Assembly (NCBI GenBank): GCA_020073205.1
Contig: JAIQFR010000004.1
Span: forward strand, 26,648-90,647
DNA length: 64,000 bases
Direction of reading: 5' to 3'
Origin: Terriglobia bacterium
Lineage (GTDB): Bacteria; Acidobacteriota; Polarisedimenticolia; Polarisedimenticolales; JAIQFR01
The position numbers were made by a program, and so were the translations under genes. Below are positions 9,201-19,400 of this stretch, piece after piece. Positions within the stretch are counted from its first letter, which is position 1. Each line of letters begins with the position of its first letter. The notes under the pieces are model-generated. The model ran no database searches. It was given only the letters and a program-made list of their open reading frames with translations, and was not told the origin of the DNA.

Positions 9201-10393
9201 CCGTTGCGCAGCCGGATGTACTTGGAGTCCTGGCCGCCGATCTCGAAGATCGTGTCCACCTCGGGGTCGAAGTGCGTCGCCCCCGCCGCGTGGGCCGAGA
9301 TCTCGTTGTAGACGTGGCCGGTGCCCAGGTAGGCGCCGGCCAGCTCCCGGGCCGAGCCGGTGGTGGCGGCGAGGCCGACGGGGCGATTCCCGACCTCTAC
9401 GGCGAGAGCGCGCAGGCACTCGCGCGCCGCCGAAACGGGGTCGGCGAGCGTCCGCGCGTAGTGCGATGCGACGACGCGGCGGGTCGCCGGATCGAGCAGG
9501 ACCGCTTTGGTCGTGGTCGACCCCGCATCCACTCCCAGGACCAGCGGGCCGTCGGGCGGTGCCTGCCGGGGGGGCGCGGCGATGAACTCCACGCGGTCCG
9601 CGTAGCGGCGGAGCGGCGGGAGGCTGCCGAGATCCGGCTGGCGCGCGATCTTCGGCGACCGGTGGAGCGGCTCGTCGCGAGCCAGCAACGCGCTCCCCCA
9701 GGCCTCGAACCAGGGGCTTTCCGGCAGCACGACGAACCGCGTGGCGGCGAGCTTCTCCCGCAGCGCCGCCACGAGCGCCGCGCTGCGCGCCACGCCGCCG
9801 ATCAGGAGCACGCGCCGGAGCTCGCGCTGCCCTTTCTCGAGGAGCGCGATCACCTTGCTCGCCATGCTGTCCTGGAGGCTGTGGAGGATGTCCTCGGGAG
9901 CGGCCTCCTTGCGGTTGAGCTTGTGCGTGATGTCCGACTTGCAGTGCACCGAGCAGCGCGAGGCCAGCGGCACGACCTTGCCGGAGAACGAGAGCCGGAT
10001 CGCCTCGTCCAATCCCAGCCCCATCCGGCCGATCTGCTGCACGAAGAACTCGCCGCTCCCCGCCGCGCACTTGTTGTCCGAGAGGACGCTCGTGATGCTC
10101 GCACCCTCGAGCAGGTAGACCAGGAAGGACTCCCCCCCGAGCGAGGCCACCGCGTCGAAGTCGCCCTCCGCCTCGCGCAGCGCCCGCTGGATGGCGGCGA
10201 CCTCCGGGATGTGCCCCAGGTGGCCGGACACGCCGAAGTACTCGGCGTCCCTGAATTCGGCCCCTGCGAGCAGCTCGTCGAGGACCTCGAGCGGGCGGCC
10301 CTGGTGGGGCACCACCTTGGCGTCCCTGGCGCGGCCTCGCACGACCGCCACCTTGACGGTCAGGCTCCCGATATCCACGCCTACGTAGGACAC
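6266..10393 (-). CDS. Fused acyl-CoA dehydratase activase / HgdA-like protein (BadF/BadG/BcrA/BcrD family)
   Basis: 1375 aa from the GTG at 10391-10393, which has GCGAGG 6 nt upstream; an in-frame TTG at 10471 lacks a ribosome site. Two ASKHA-type ATPase units are present: VGVDIGSLTVKVAVV (about residue 5) with CAAGSGEFF (about 108), and VLGVDAGSTTTKAVLLD (about 286) with GGQDSKYI (about 388) and CSAGTGSFLEE (about 410). The Cys of CxxGxGxF is the [4Fe-4S] ligand in HgdC-type activators. Then follow a Cys-containing segment (RACKLYCGIDRF, about 568), a DUF2229-like region (GNRIGIPRAL, about 632) and an HgdA/B-like C-terminal part ending near residue 1375. In the family, the activase drives an ATP-dependent electron into a radical dehydratase or benzoyl-CoA reductase. 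This three-part fusion is widespread but its substrate is unknown. Oxygen-sensitive clusters suggest anaerobic capability. Confidence 0.88.
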   Translation of the reverse strand: MSYVGVDIGSLTVKVAVVRGRARDAKVVPHQGRPLEVLDELLAGAEFRDAEYFGVSGHLGHIPEVAAIQRALREAEGDFDAVASLGGESFLVYLLEGASITSVLSDNKCAAGSGEFFVQQIGRMGLGLDEAIRLSFSGKVVPLASRCSVHCKSDITHKLNRKEAAPEDILHSLQDSMASKVIALLEKGQRELRRVLLIGGVARSAALVAALREKLAATRFVVLPESPWFEAWGSALLARDEPLHRSPKIARQPDLGSLPPLRRYADRVEFIAAPPRQAPPDGPLVLGVDAGSTTTKAVLLDPATRRVVASHYARTLADPVSAARECLRALAVEVGNRPVGLAATTGSARELAGAYLGTGHVYNEISAHAAGATHFDPEVDTIFEIGGQDSKYIRLRNGVPVDYAMNDACSAGTGSFLEESAQGDLGIPVSEIAGVALGAPLPARFKGTCAAFINSDIRAAQQQGHSRESVVAGLVYAIADNYLNRVKGPRPVGKKVFLQGGVALNRAVGHAFAQIVDRQVVVPPAPELLGALGVGLLALERAGGSLGDATDLLALAAPEMKLAGRFTCRACKLYCGIDRFEVAGRRFPFGGRCSLFESVWKREARTAAAPDLVEARADLLFGRSLGGTVERGNRIGIPRALTTHSLFPLYSTFFAALGMEVVLSDVDRRGELKSYSGFCFPAQIAHGAVLDLARRGVGLVFLPHVVRMPQTGPCRDSFLCPITQAGPYFLAKAFPDTRFLSPVLDFAGGYRSSSALVESAVRDLGFPREAAERAWAAAVRAQTEVERALNELGRRALDEAVAEGGPAILLAGHSYNAFSAAASQSVGKKLSSMGVRVIPADCLAPVGDGPTAWHFANQIMNAVALAKRNPNVFLVCVGNYSCTIDAFTHSMLASELGSKPHLIVEIDAHTADAGVQTRLEAFLDIVRNYRESQATRSRPFTPCRLASNGRIVRSNGEIVPLTDPRVKLYFPNFSRYHGEAIGAAARWLGLNAGEIMPLDRGQLDRGLQHTSGRECLPLPICIGQLLRVHEGRRPGEIAGFYMLRGGAPCVVDCYMGYFERFIAEQRLPDLFLLNPGRDNGFLGLAEAALARHLSAAILAADILVEIEQVLAVVGAPGSVARLRGEWLRLVNGAESLEKFHAGLPAFVDGLAALPRSGDPLACPRVVVTGDFFTRFSPLFMEGVHELYAKRGIILKPVDLSDLVFYGTYQGVAGAAQGWGMKPGSLAMAKACTRILKADGKRYLRDWLAYRLARRIEDYYRGLFRRSGLLVAGANDVSTLFESASEHVSPRIYGEAIPTVGKGLEAEGEGYDGIIVVGPFNCLPYRISEAILRPLSLKGGMPILTYESDGYPVPPSFVRQVDVHIQQVLEHAARSN

Positions 10394-10522
10394 ACGAAGC
10401 CTCGCGGTATCGTCGGTCGCTGGAGGAACCTGCTGCTCCGGAACATACGCCGGAGTGCTCCGCCCGTCCAACCGGGATGCGGGGCTAGGTCTGATTCGAG
10501 GATCGGAGGTGGATTCCCCTCT

Positions 10523-10837
10523 TCACTTCAGGAATTGCAGGAATTCGACGGGCGCGCCATCGCACACGACAAAGGCCACGAGGACACCCGGCGAAGGGCT
10601 GTTCGGCTGGATGAGGATCTCCTGCCCGGCGAGAGCCCGCTGCAGATCGTCCACCTCGAACGCCACGTGCGGAACCGTCTTCACCAGCTCCGGGAGCGGA
10701 CAAACCTCTTCGTACCGCATCCACTGAATGCCGAAAGGGTTGCTCTCGTGATCGGTACAGAACACCCCGTAATTCGCAAGGTACGTCTCCCCGCGTTGCG
10801 GCGTCCGCGTGGGAATCCCGATGTGGTGGTACTTCAT
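10523..10837 (-). CDS. VOC (glyoxalase/bleomycin-resistance fold) family protein
   Basis: 104 aa starting at ATG 10835-10837, which has GGAGG about 10 nt upstream; the longer frame to 10981 looks non-coding upstream. The protein starts MKYHHIGIPTRTPQRGE, the usual first beta-strand of a VOC module with a metal-ligand His, and continues VPHVAFEVDDLQRALAGQEI, the second module start with another His. It ends in a strand containing EFLQFLK, where the Glu is a common third ligand. A single-chain VOC protein of this size would act as a dimer. The substrate is unknown. Confidence 0.75.
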   Translation of the reverse strand: MKYHHIGIPTRTPQRGETYLANYGVFCTDHESNPFGIQWMRYEEVCPLPELVKTVPHVAFEVDDLQRALAGQEILIQPNSPSPGVLVAFVVCDGAPVEFLQFLK

Positions 10838-10949
10838 CGACGGGATACCTCCATCGATTCCATCGAAGCGGTTCGACGAATTGGCCATGGCCGAGGCGAA
10901 TGGGCTCATTCCGGGAGGAATGTTCTTTGCCGCCCGGGGAGGCGGCCCA

Positions 10950-11372
10950 CTACGCCGCCTTCCGGGGAGCGACCCGCGCACCGGCGCAGGCCGCCGGGAG
11001 GAACACGACGAGACCTGCGATCCAGAACCAGAGCGGGGGAGGCAACATCAGGTTGGTAGCGATGCCTGCCAGCGTGAGGAGTCCCCCGACGACCAACGCA
11101 TGGAGAACGGGAGACCGCTTGCCGATCCAGGCCGCGGCGAAACCGCCCGCCAGGCTGCCGAGGCCCCAGCCGAGGACCACGACGAGGAGGGCACCGACAG
11201 GAGCGCTTGCGAAGAGGCTTCGGATCGCCTCCCGGTCCGTCGTGCCCCTCGCGAGCTTGCCCATCTCGGGATAGAGGAGGTGGCCGTTGATCGACTCGAC
11301 CACCATCATGACGACGCTCGCCAGCACGAAACCGACAACGATAGCTACGATGCTTCTAAGAATTGACCGCAT
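10950..11372 (-). CDS. Small integral membrane protein with four predicted TM segments
   Basis: 140 aa, ATG start. Hydrophobic stretches at about 7-25 (IVAIVVGFVLASVVMMVVES), 57-78 (GALLVVVLGWGLGSLAGGFA), 88-105 (LHALVVGGLLTLAGIATNLM) and 110-130 suggest four TM helices, with a basic C-terminus. Gly-rich helices such as GWGLGSLAGGFAAAW are typical of small conserved inner-membrane proteins of unknown function. No catalytic motif is visible. It lies downstream of the DUF4153-like gene in the same orientation, but 79 nt and a GC hairpin separate them. Confidence 0.75.
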   Translation of the reverse strand: MRSILRSIVAIVVGFVLASVVMMVVESINGHLLYPEMGKLARGTTDREAIRSLFASAPVGALLVVVLGWGLGSLAGGFAAAWIGKRSPVLHALVVGGLLTLAGIATNLMLPPPLWFWIAGLVVFLPAACAGARVAPRKAA

Positions 11373-11419
11373 GTGATTCCTCCCCGACCGCCCGAGGCCT
11401 GCGTCGTTCCGGCCCGAGG

Positions 11420-11445
11420 CCCGCGGGTAGATCTTAACCCGCGGG
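11420..11445 (-). terminator. GC-rich hairpin 3' of the DUF4153-like gene
   Basis: CCCGCGGGT (11420-11428) and ACCCGCGGG (11437-11445) form a perfect 9-bp stem with an 8-nt loop (agatctta), 6 nt beyond the stop codon of the upstream gene. There is no U-tract on the minus strand, so it may be a weak terminator or an RNA 3'-end stabiliser. Confidence 0.5.
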
Positions 11446-11451
11446 GAGCCC

Positions 11452-13254
11452 TCATCGCCTCTTCAGGAGGAGGATGCCGCTTCCGTCGATGGTAGCGGGC
11501 GATTTCTCCTTCCCCTTCGGACCGCCGTTCAGCGATTGAAAGCAGACCTTCATTCCGTTTCCTTCGGTCGTCATCAGCTCCTGGGGCACGTCCTCCTGGG
11601 AGCCACCGGTGGGGTACTTCTTCGCCAAACGCCTCAGCATGTCGTCCAGCGGCGGACCCAGCTGCCCCGCGCCTTCCCTGCAGAGCCGGATCGCCGTGGT
11701 CGAGCCGGAGACGACCGTCACCTGATTTCCCTTGGTGGGGCAGGGCTGGAACGTCCCTCCGTAGAAGTAGTCGAAGCGGTATACGGTCGCATACCCCTCC
11801 ACGTCCAGCGGCTCGCCGCGCTTCACCTTGTAGCTGAAATGCTTCCCATCGCCCGGGGAGGCAGCCCTCGCCGCAACGTACTCGACGCCCAGAGGACCCA
11901 TGACCTTGACCGTGGCGTCGCTGGTGTTCCCGTAATGCCCTTTGAGCTTGTCGGCCGCGGGTCTCAGGTCTTCCCGGAACAACGGCTGGAGCCGCATCAA
12001 TCCGTGGTATTCGCCCACGTAGTCCAGGCAGGCGCTGATCTGCTTGCGGTCCTCCCACGACACCTCCTTCCCGGCCTTCACGGCTTTCCCGGCGACCCAC
12101 ATCCCGTTCTTCTCCAGCAGGCCCATGAGCCGCGCCCTCTGGCTCCTGAACGACACGTCGTCGGCGCCCCAGGGACCGGAGGAGGTCAGCGCCGCCACGG
12201 CGCAGAAGGTGGCGGGCACCCAGCGAATGTCCGGTGGCTTCGAGAAGATGAAGTACAGGAACATGCCGACGAGCCACAGGGCCAGTACGACCAGGAAATA
12301 GCGGCGCTCGGTGAGCCCGTACTGGTCCGTGCGCTTGTAGATCGAGACGAGGAGCATTCCGAGCAGGGGCAGGGCGCTGATACAAAACCCCTTCGAGTAC
12401 TTGGCGATCCAGGATTCTCCCTCCCGATCCCTGGCGGGGAAGAAGAGCAGGAGCGTGACGAGCCCCAGGATGGAGGCCGACGTGGTGAGCCATGCGACCC
12501 AGCCCGAGGGCCATTGCTGGGTGATGAGGATCTTGCCCAGGTACGCGTACAGGATGGCGAAGTAGACCGTGGCCAGCGGGACCAGCAGGTACTGGGCGAA
12601 GACCTTGACGGCCTTCGGGTAGGAGCCGTCCCGCTCCAGCTCCCCGAAGTCGCGGGGGACGCCCGCGAGGAAGTGCCAGGGAAGGAACACGTACGCCGCG
12701 AAGATCCAGAGCCGCGCGTAAGCCTCGGGCTTGATTTCCACGCCCAGCAGCTTGTCGAGGAAGAGCAGGACCACGGACACGCCGGCGAAGAAGACCAGGG
12801 TGTAGAGCCCCGACAGCAGGACCCGGGTCACGAGGCGCTCGTTGAAGTGCCAGAAACCGTTGGTCTCCCCGTATCCGAAGTACGCCGCGAAGGAGACCAG
12901 GACGACGGAAGGGACCAGCCACTGGAAGTAGTAGATCGAGAAGTTGGGGGCGTGGTGCCGGTACAGCGTGACGAGCAGCACGCCCATCAGCAGGAATCCG
13001 AGCGGCCCGTAGACGATGGAGGGGACCCGCTTCGCGAAGGGCGGCCTCTCCTTCATGAGAGTGAGGGAGAACGTCAACGGGACGCCCAGCGACAGGGTCA
13101 GGAGCAGCTTCAACCAGGCGAGGTCGAGGTCATGCTGGCCCACCAGCCACCAGAGAAGGAGGCACGCGGAAGCCGCGACGACAAGGGGGTAAGGGAAGCG
13201 GAGGAAGGCCTGCGCTGCGTTGTCGATGAGGTACCGCACCGAGGGGAGCTTCAT
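11452..13254 (-). CDS. DUF4153-type polytopic membrane protein
   Basis: 600 aa from ATG 13252-13254 (MKLPSVRYLIDNAAQAFLRF), which is preceded by AGAGGG; the frame extends 19 codons further but without a ribosome site. Residues about 20-380 hold roughly ten hydrophobic segments (for example PLVVAASACLLLWWLV, LGFLLMGVLLVTLY, VFFAGVSVVLLFL, YFLVVLALWLVGMFLYFIF). A soluble region of about 210 residues follows, with WGADDVSFRSQRARL and a Cys-containing C-terminus. The N-terminal arrangement (YFQWLVPSVVLVSFAAY, then PWHFLAGVPRD) matches what I know of DUF4153. The function of the family is not established, and the soluble tail was not recognised. Confidence 0.8.
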   Translation of the reverse strand: MKLPSVRYLIDNAAQAFLRFPYPLVVAASACLLLWWLVGQHDLDLAWLKLLLTLSLGVPLTFSLTLMKERPPFAKRVPSIVYGPLGFLLMGVLLVTLYRHHAPNFSIYYFQWLVPSVVLVSFAAYFGYGETNGFWHFNERLVTRVLLSGLYTLVFFAGVSVVLLFLDKLLGVEIKPEAYARLWIFAAYVFLPWHFLAGVPRDFGELERDGSYPKAVKVFAQYLLVPLATVYFAILYAYLGKILITQQWPSGWVAWLTTSASILGLVTLLLFFPARDREGESWIAKYSKGFCISALPLLGMLLVSIYKRTDQYGLTERRYFLVVLALWLVGMFLYFIFSKPPDIRWVPATFCAVAALTSSGPWGADDVSFRSQRARLMGLLEKNGMWVAGKAVKAGKEVSWEDRKQISACLDYVGEYHGLMRLQPLFREDLRPAADKLKGHYGNTSDATVKVMGPLGVEYVAARAASPGDGKHFSYKVKRGEPLDVEGYATVYRFDYFYGGTFQPCPTKGNQVTVVSGSTTAIRLCREGAGQLGPPLDDMLRRLAKKYPTGGSQEDVPQELMTTEGNGMKVCFQSLNGGPKGKEKSPATIDGSGILLLKRR

Positions 13255-13401
13255 TGGAACCCTCTTGAACAGCGCCCTACCAGTCCTGAATCCGCCGGTC
13301 GACGTACGCATTTTCGGAGAAACGGACCTTCGGAGGTCGGGCCCTACGGCACAGCTCGATCGCCTACCGGCGAGCCCCTCGCTCCGACTCGGGCGGTCGG
13401 C

Positions 13402-16400
13402 CTATCCGGTTCGACCTCCTCGTCTTCTGGGCTTGAGATCCCCGGGAGGTGGCAAGACAACTGGAGGCATTCTCACCTTGCAACTGCCATCTCCGGTGCA
13501 CCTCATGAATCCGGGGCATCCGCACACGGTGCAATCCTCCAACGGGCCGCTCGCGGAACAAAAGAGCGGTCGCTGAATGGAGCATGCTCCGACGGTCGTG
13601 CCGTCCGGACAGCGATACTTGTCGCTGAGCGGGTGGCGGTCGACGTTGCAGTTACAGCCATGGTCCTCCAAGTAGTAAGGATCGTCGCAGAACCCATCCG
13701 TGTCCGTGTCGGCGCAGACCTCCGAATAGCGGGTCCAGTAGTTGCCGCCGATCTTGGATCCGGGAGAGTAGATCCGGCTTCCGTCCTCTGGGGTCGTGTC
13801 CCAATATACGGTCGGAACGCCCAGGTTCCACATGGAGAAGAAGACGTTCGTTCCTTCGTCGAAGTAGTTGTTGTAGATGGCGTTGCCACCCGACAGAGCG
13901 GTGATGGTCATTCCATCCACTCCGCTCTGACGAACGAAGTTGTTGACGATCGTGTTGTAGGAGGATCGGTCGATGACGACACCGTCGTAATGGCTGTCCC
14001 GAATGGTGTTCCCGGTGATGGTGTTCCAGCTCGAGTGGATCCAGACGCCCGTCTCGTTGTCCTCGAACGTGTTGTTGGCGACGGTATTGTAGGCGTAATC
14101 GCCATCCAAGAGGACTCCTTGATCCAAGCACGATTCGATCATGTTGTCCTCGACGAGACTGTCTTGGTGATCGGCTCCGGCGACGACGTGGACCCCACGC
14201 GGGAAGTCGCGAATGACGCAGTTCCGGACGGTGACGTTCTTCGCATCGGCCGCTACCTTCACGCCGATACCGCAATTCGGAACGGACGGAGGCGCGGTCC
14301 CCATGATCGTCCTTCCGCCGCAGTCCAGCACGACGTCGCTCGCGGTGATGTTGACGCAGGCATTCACGCAGTCGGTGCACTGGATATCCCGCGCCAGGCC
14401 GTAGGTCCCTCCATCGCTGATCACGTCGGGGCCGCCCCAGATGTTGTTGGTCGCCAGCCGATAGACGCCCCGTCCGTGGGTGAACGAGAGGATATCCGTG
14501 GGGCTGCCTGGCGCGGGGGGGCTGGCGACGAGGTCGAAGACGGCCACGTTCGGGTGGCCGAGCATGAAAGTTCCCCAGGTGACTCCTCCATCCGTGCTGC
14601 GGAAGATGCCGACGTCCGTTCCGATGTAGATGATGCTCGAGTCGTTCGGGTCGATGAGCACCGCGTTGACCGGGTTATCGGGGATTCCCGGGTCGATCGC
14701 GGCCCACGTCACCACCGCGGGTGACGCGAGGGCGTTGGTCGTGCGATAGACGTGGCGCGTGCCGAATCCGGAGAGCCCCACGATCACGACCCCGGCGGCG
14801 TTCCGGTCCACGGCGATGTCGTTGATTCCCCCTCCGGCCGGATTGACGGGCAGTGTCGAGGTGATGTCGTCCCATTCCCGTAACACGCCGAACAGCGCTG
14901 TTCGGCGATACACGCGTCCCTTGTCGGTCCCCGCGAAGTACGTATTGCAGTCGCCGGTCGATTGAGCGAAGGCCATCGCCTGTATCAATTGCCCATCCGG
15001 AAGATCACCGTCCCTGTCGCGCGACCAGTTGCTTGCGCCATCGGCGGTGCGCCAGGCCGTTCTGCTGCCCGCGATGAGGATCCGCGGGTCGTTCGGACAC
15101 ATCACGAGCGGAGAGATGAACGCCGTGCGGGTCCGGTTCGCGGCGTCTTCCAGGCCGTTATCGGCCTGCGTCCAGGATGCTCCGCCGTTGGTCGTTCTCG
15201 AGACGCAGAGGTTCTCGGTTGATGTGAATCGCGTTGCCGGTGAGAGAAAGTCGATCGCCTGGAAAGCACCATCGCCCGCCATCGCTTCGTACCACGTGGG
15301 TTCGGACAGCGAGCCCTCGTGACTCAGGGAGCCGTTGTCCTGGCTGCCGCCAAGAATCTCCATGGGGCTCCCGAAGTAGGCCGCAGCGCCGGGGTAGAAC
15401 TGCGTGAGCGCCAGGCCGCCGCCGTTGCGGCTGGTCCACGTCGCGCCCCTGTCCGAAGTCGTGAAGACGCCGCCATCGTTCCCCAGCCAGACGTCGTTTC
15501 CCCGGAATGCGAGAGCATGCTGGTCCACGTGCACCGGATCCGGACAGACGCTCGTCCAAGTGATCCCGGCGTCGACGGAACTCCAGAGCCCGACGCCGCC
15601 GAGCCATACCGATTGGTCCGGCGCGACCGCGATGACGAGGGCGAAATTGCAGAAGCCGGCGCCGGGGCCGGCGTACGTACAGATGTCATCAAGGACGTTT
15701 CCCTCGCACGACGAGCTGCCTTGAACGATGTTGGGTAGCGAGGTCCACGTTTCGCCGCCGTCGTCGCTCCTGTACGCGCCGAGCTGTCGCTGGTCGGTGA
15801 TGCTCTCGAAGACGGCGTACACCGTCTCCGACTCGGCCGGGTCGATGGCGAGCGCCACCCGCCCCATGGCGGACGATAACGGCAATCCCGCCGTCTTCTG
15901 CGTCCAGGTCGAGCCGCCGTCGGTCGACTTCCAGACGCCGGCGTTATAGACGCCGGCTATGAGCGTGTCCGGGTCGTCGGGGTCGATCGCGAGGTCGTTG
16001 GTTTCCGTGGTCTCGGTGCCTGTCTGGACGTTGCCAAGAACCCTGTTCCAGCTCAGCCCGCCATCGGCAGACTTCCAGACGCCCCACGGGTTCCAGCCAG
16101 TGGGTCGAGGCGGGACGCTGGGGATGAAGCCCCCCGATCCATCCGTATTGGCAGCCCAGAGGACGCTCGAATCCGATGGGTGGACGATGATGCGACTCAC
16201 GCTCGTGCCCCCGAACGTCTCCTGGCCCACCAGAGCCCAAGTCGTACCTCCGTTCGTCGACTTGAGGATTCCGGCCCCGTAGTAGCTGTCGCCGCTCAAG
16301 TTGGACTCGCCCGTCCCCGCGTAGACGATCTCCGCATCGCGCGGATCGATCGCGAGCGCCCCCGTCGCGAGCGACGCCTGGCCGTCGGTGAGCGGTGTCC

Positions 16401-19400
16401 AGCTCTCGCCGTGGTCGGTGGTCTTCCAGACACCTCCCCGTGCCCCTCCGATGTAGGCCACGTTCGGATTTGTGGGATGGATCGCGATCGCCGTCACCCG
16501 CCCCACCCACTTCCTTCCGGCGCTGAAGAGCGGCGCAGGGCCCATGGGCATCCAGCTCTCTCCGGGGATCCGGCGCACTTGAGACGTGCGCAAAATACCC
16601 TTGCGGACGTTCTCGTCGATCTGCGCGAGAGCGAGATTCCGCGCGTCCGGTGAAAAGCGGCCGTTCGGATCGAGTCGGTGGCTCGTGAACCACCGTTCCC
16701 GCTGCATCTGGAGGTCGGCTCCTTCGTGCTCTCCGCAGACGAACGATGGGCAGGTGTCGCCCGGTGTCCCGCCGCAGGTTCCGCCGGTGCAGACATCGTT
16801 TGCCGTGCAAGCGTTGCGGTCGTCGCAAGCGGCACCGTCGGCCTTCGCCGGGTTCGAGCACACACGCGTGGCCGGATCACAGATGCCGACGTCGTGGCAC
16901 GGGTCGAGCGCCCTGCACACCACCGGGTCCGCACCGGTGCAGACACCCGACTGGCAGCCGTCCCTCCGCGTGCAGGCATTGCCGTCGTCGCAAGCGGAGC
17001 CGTCGGCTTTCGCCGGGTTGGAGCAGACGCCGGTCTCCGGATTGCAGACGCCGGCGAGGTGACACGGATCCGAAGCCACGCATACGATCGGCGAGTGGGC
17101 GCACACCCCAGCGCTGCATGAATCCTGGGTGCATGGATCGCCGTCGTCGCAATCGACGGGAACGCAGTTGACCCCGCAGGCCGCCACGGCGGCCAACTCG
17201 GGGGTTGCAGCCCCGCTCGTCGTCGTCAGCGTCGCCCGGTACTGGAGGTAGCGGCCGATCGGAGTCGGGATTGAAGTGCCGGACACCGCGGCGAACGACG
17301 ACCAGGAGATGTCGGGAGTCGGGGTCGCGCCGGTGCGAGTTTCGAACGCATACGCCGTTCCTTCGGGTAGGTCGCCGCTCGGGGTCAGGGTTTGCCACGT
17401 CGCCCCGGCCCCCCCGTCGAAGACGCGGGACACGAACCAGCCGGCGGCGGGATACGGGCTCATTCGCATCCAGTCGACACGGATGACCGGTCCGCCGAAA
17501 CTGTAGTCGCTCGCCATGGGCCGCATGCTCGTCGTCGGCACGTTCGCGGTTTCGGTATGGACGACGGCTCCGTCGATGGAATAAACGACGCTCGCGGCAC
17601 CCCAGTCGATCCGGAACCTGTGGGTCGCCCCGACCCAGCTTCCGGGATTGAGCACGTCGTGGGACGATGCGCCGCTGTTCGTCCGAGCGTAGAGTTGACC
17701 CGTCGTGGGCCCCGTGCTGAACATCGCCCACGGCTCGCCGCCGTTGAACGCGACGGCGAATCCGGCCTGCTCGAAGGTCTGCGCGCCGAAGGTCGCTGAG
17801 AATTCAAGGGTGTGATCGGGCGCGTAGACCGCGTTCGCCCGGAAGTAGGCCCCGTCCACGGTCGCCACGCCGTTCGAGATCGTGGTCGTGCCGCCGGTCC
17901 ACGGAAGGCTCGACCACCCCGTCGGAACCGCCGTTCCCGAGAACTCTTCGCCCAATGCGGGCTCCAAGGTCACCTCGCCGTCGCCGGTCTGCGCCACGTA
18001 CGTTCCGCCGCCGGCGTCTCCTGCGGCGAAATCCGGAGCGGTCGTGTCGGTCTGGCACGAGACCTGGACGGCGGTCGTGAAGGTCCAGACGTCGTCGGCG
18101 CCGAGAGCGTTGCCGGCCAGATCCTCGACCATGTGCTCCACGGTCACGGTGTACACGGTTGCGGACATCAGAGGTGCTATGGGCGTCAGCGCGGCGGTTG
18201 CTCCGGAGGGGGTCACCGTCGCGGACACGTCGATCGCGGCGCCTTGCGCTCTCAGCCGCACCGTGGACGCCGTGAGGGTCGCGCCGTTCATCGGCTCGCT
18301 GAACGTCACTACGACCTGTGTTCCCACGGGGACATCGGTCGCGCCCGGCGACGGCGAGCGCGCGGCCACCGACGGCGGCGTGAGGTCGGGAAGCGTCTCG
18401 CAAGAGATCGATACCTCCCGCAGCGCCGGCGTCCGATCCGGATCCGCGGTGCTCAGGTCGGCGCGGTACTGCAGGTAGCGCGAGGCGCCGCCGATCGTCG
18501 ATCCCGACGAAGGCACGAGCACGTACGGCGTCCAGGTCCCGTCGGGCATCGACGTGTTGCCGGTCCGCACGTAGATCCACAGCCCGGTCGCCGCGGGCAG
18601 ATCGGCCGTCCACGTGATTGCTCCCCAGTTGCGCACCGTTCCGCCGTCGAATATCCGGGACCCATAGGTTCCCGACGCAGGGTAGGGACTCATCCGAATC
18701 CAGTCCAACGTCAGTGTCGGTCCGCCGTTGTTGTAGTCGCTCGCTCCCGGGCGCATCGCCGTCGTGATCGCTTCGTAACCCGCACCGCTGTGCGACGAGA
18801 CGAGGGCTCCGTCGATCAGGAAGTCGACGAAGCCGTCCGTCCGCCACTCGATCCCAAAGCGATGGCGCGCATTGAGCCAGTTCGCGCCGAGGTCCACGTC
18901 GTGGAACGAACCACCGTTCCAAGTGCGCGCGAGCAGGCTGGCGCCCCCGCTGCCCGTGCTGAAGATCGCCCACGGCGAGATGTCGAACATCCCGTCGGGG
19001 AGGACGTCGTTTCCGCCACCGAAGCCGGCATGTTGCCACGGTGCGGCCACGAACGTCGCGTCGAACTCGAGGGCCCGCCCCGGCCCGTAGCGCGGCCCGC
19101 CACCCGGCGTCAGGTCGCCGACGCGCGATGTATTGATCCGCGCACCGTCCACGACGACGACGCCCCCGAAGACGGTTGCCCCGCCGCCGGTCAAGGGATA
19201 GGTGAACCAGCCGGCCGGCATGCTGGTCCCCGAGAACTCCGCTCCCTCGGACGGCGCCAGGATCACTTCCCCGTCGCCGGTCTCGGCCACGGCCGTCGAG
19301 GCGCCGGTCGTGCCCGCGGCGAAATCGGCCGACGTGGCATCGGTGAAGCAGATCTGCGCCGGCGTGGCGAAGCTGAGAGGATCCGACGTCACGAGGGGTT

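Noticed and set aside
5751-10070. 1439-codon minus-strand frame in a different phase from the activase
   Set aside because: High-GC shadow; the activase frame has all family motifs.
11536-14724. 1062-codon plus-strand frame
   Set aside because: Antisense to the DUF4153-like gene and giant protein; composition is that of GC-rich shadow.
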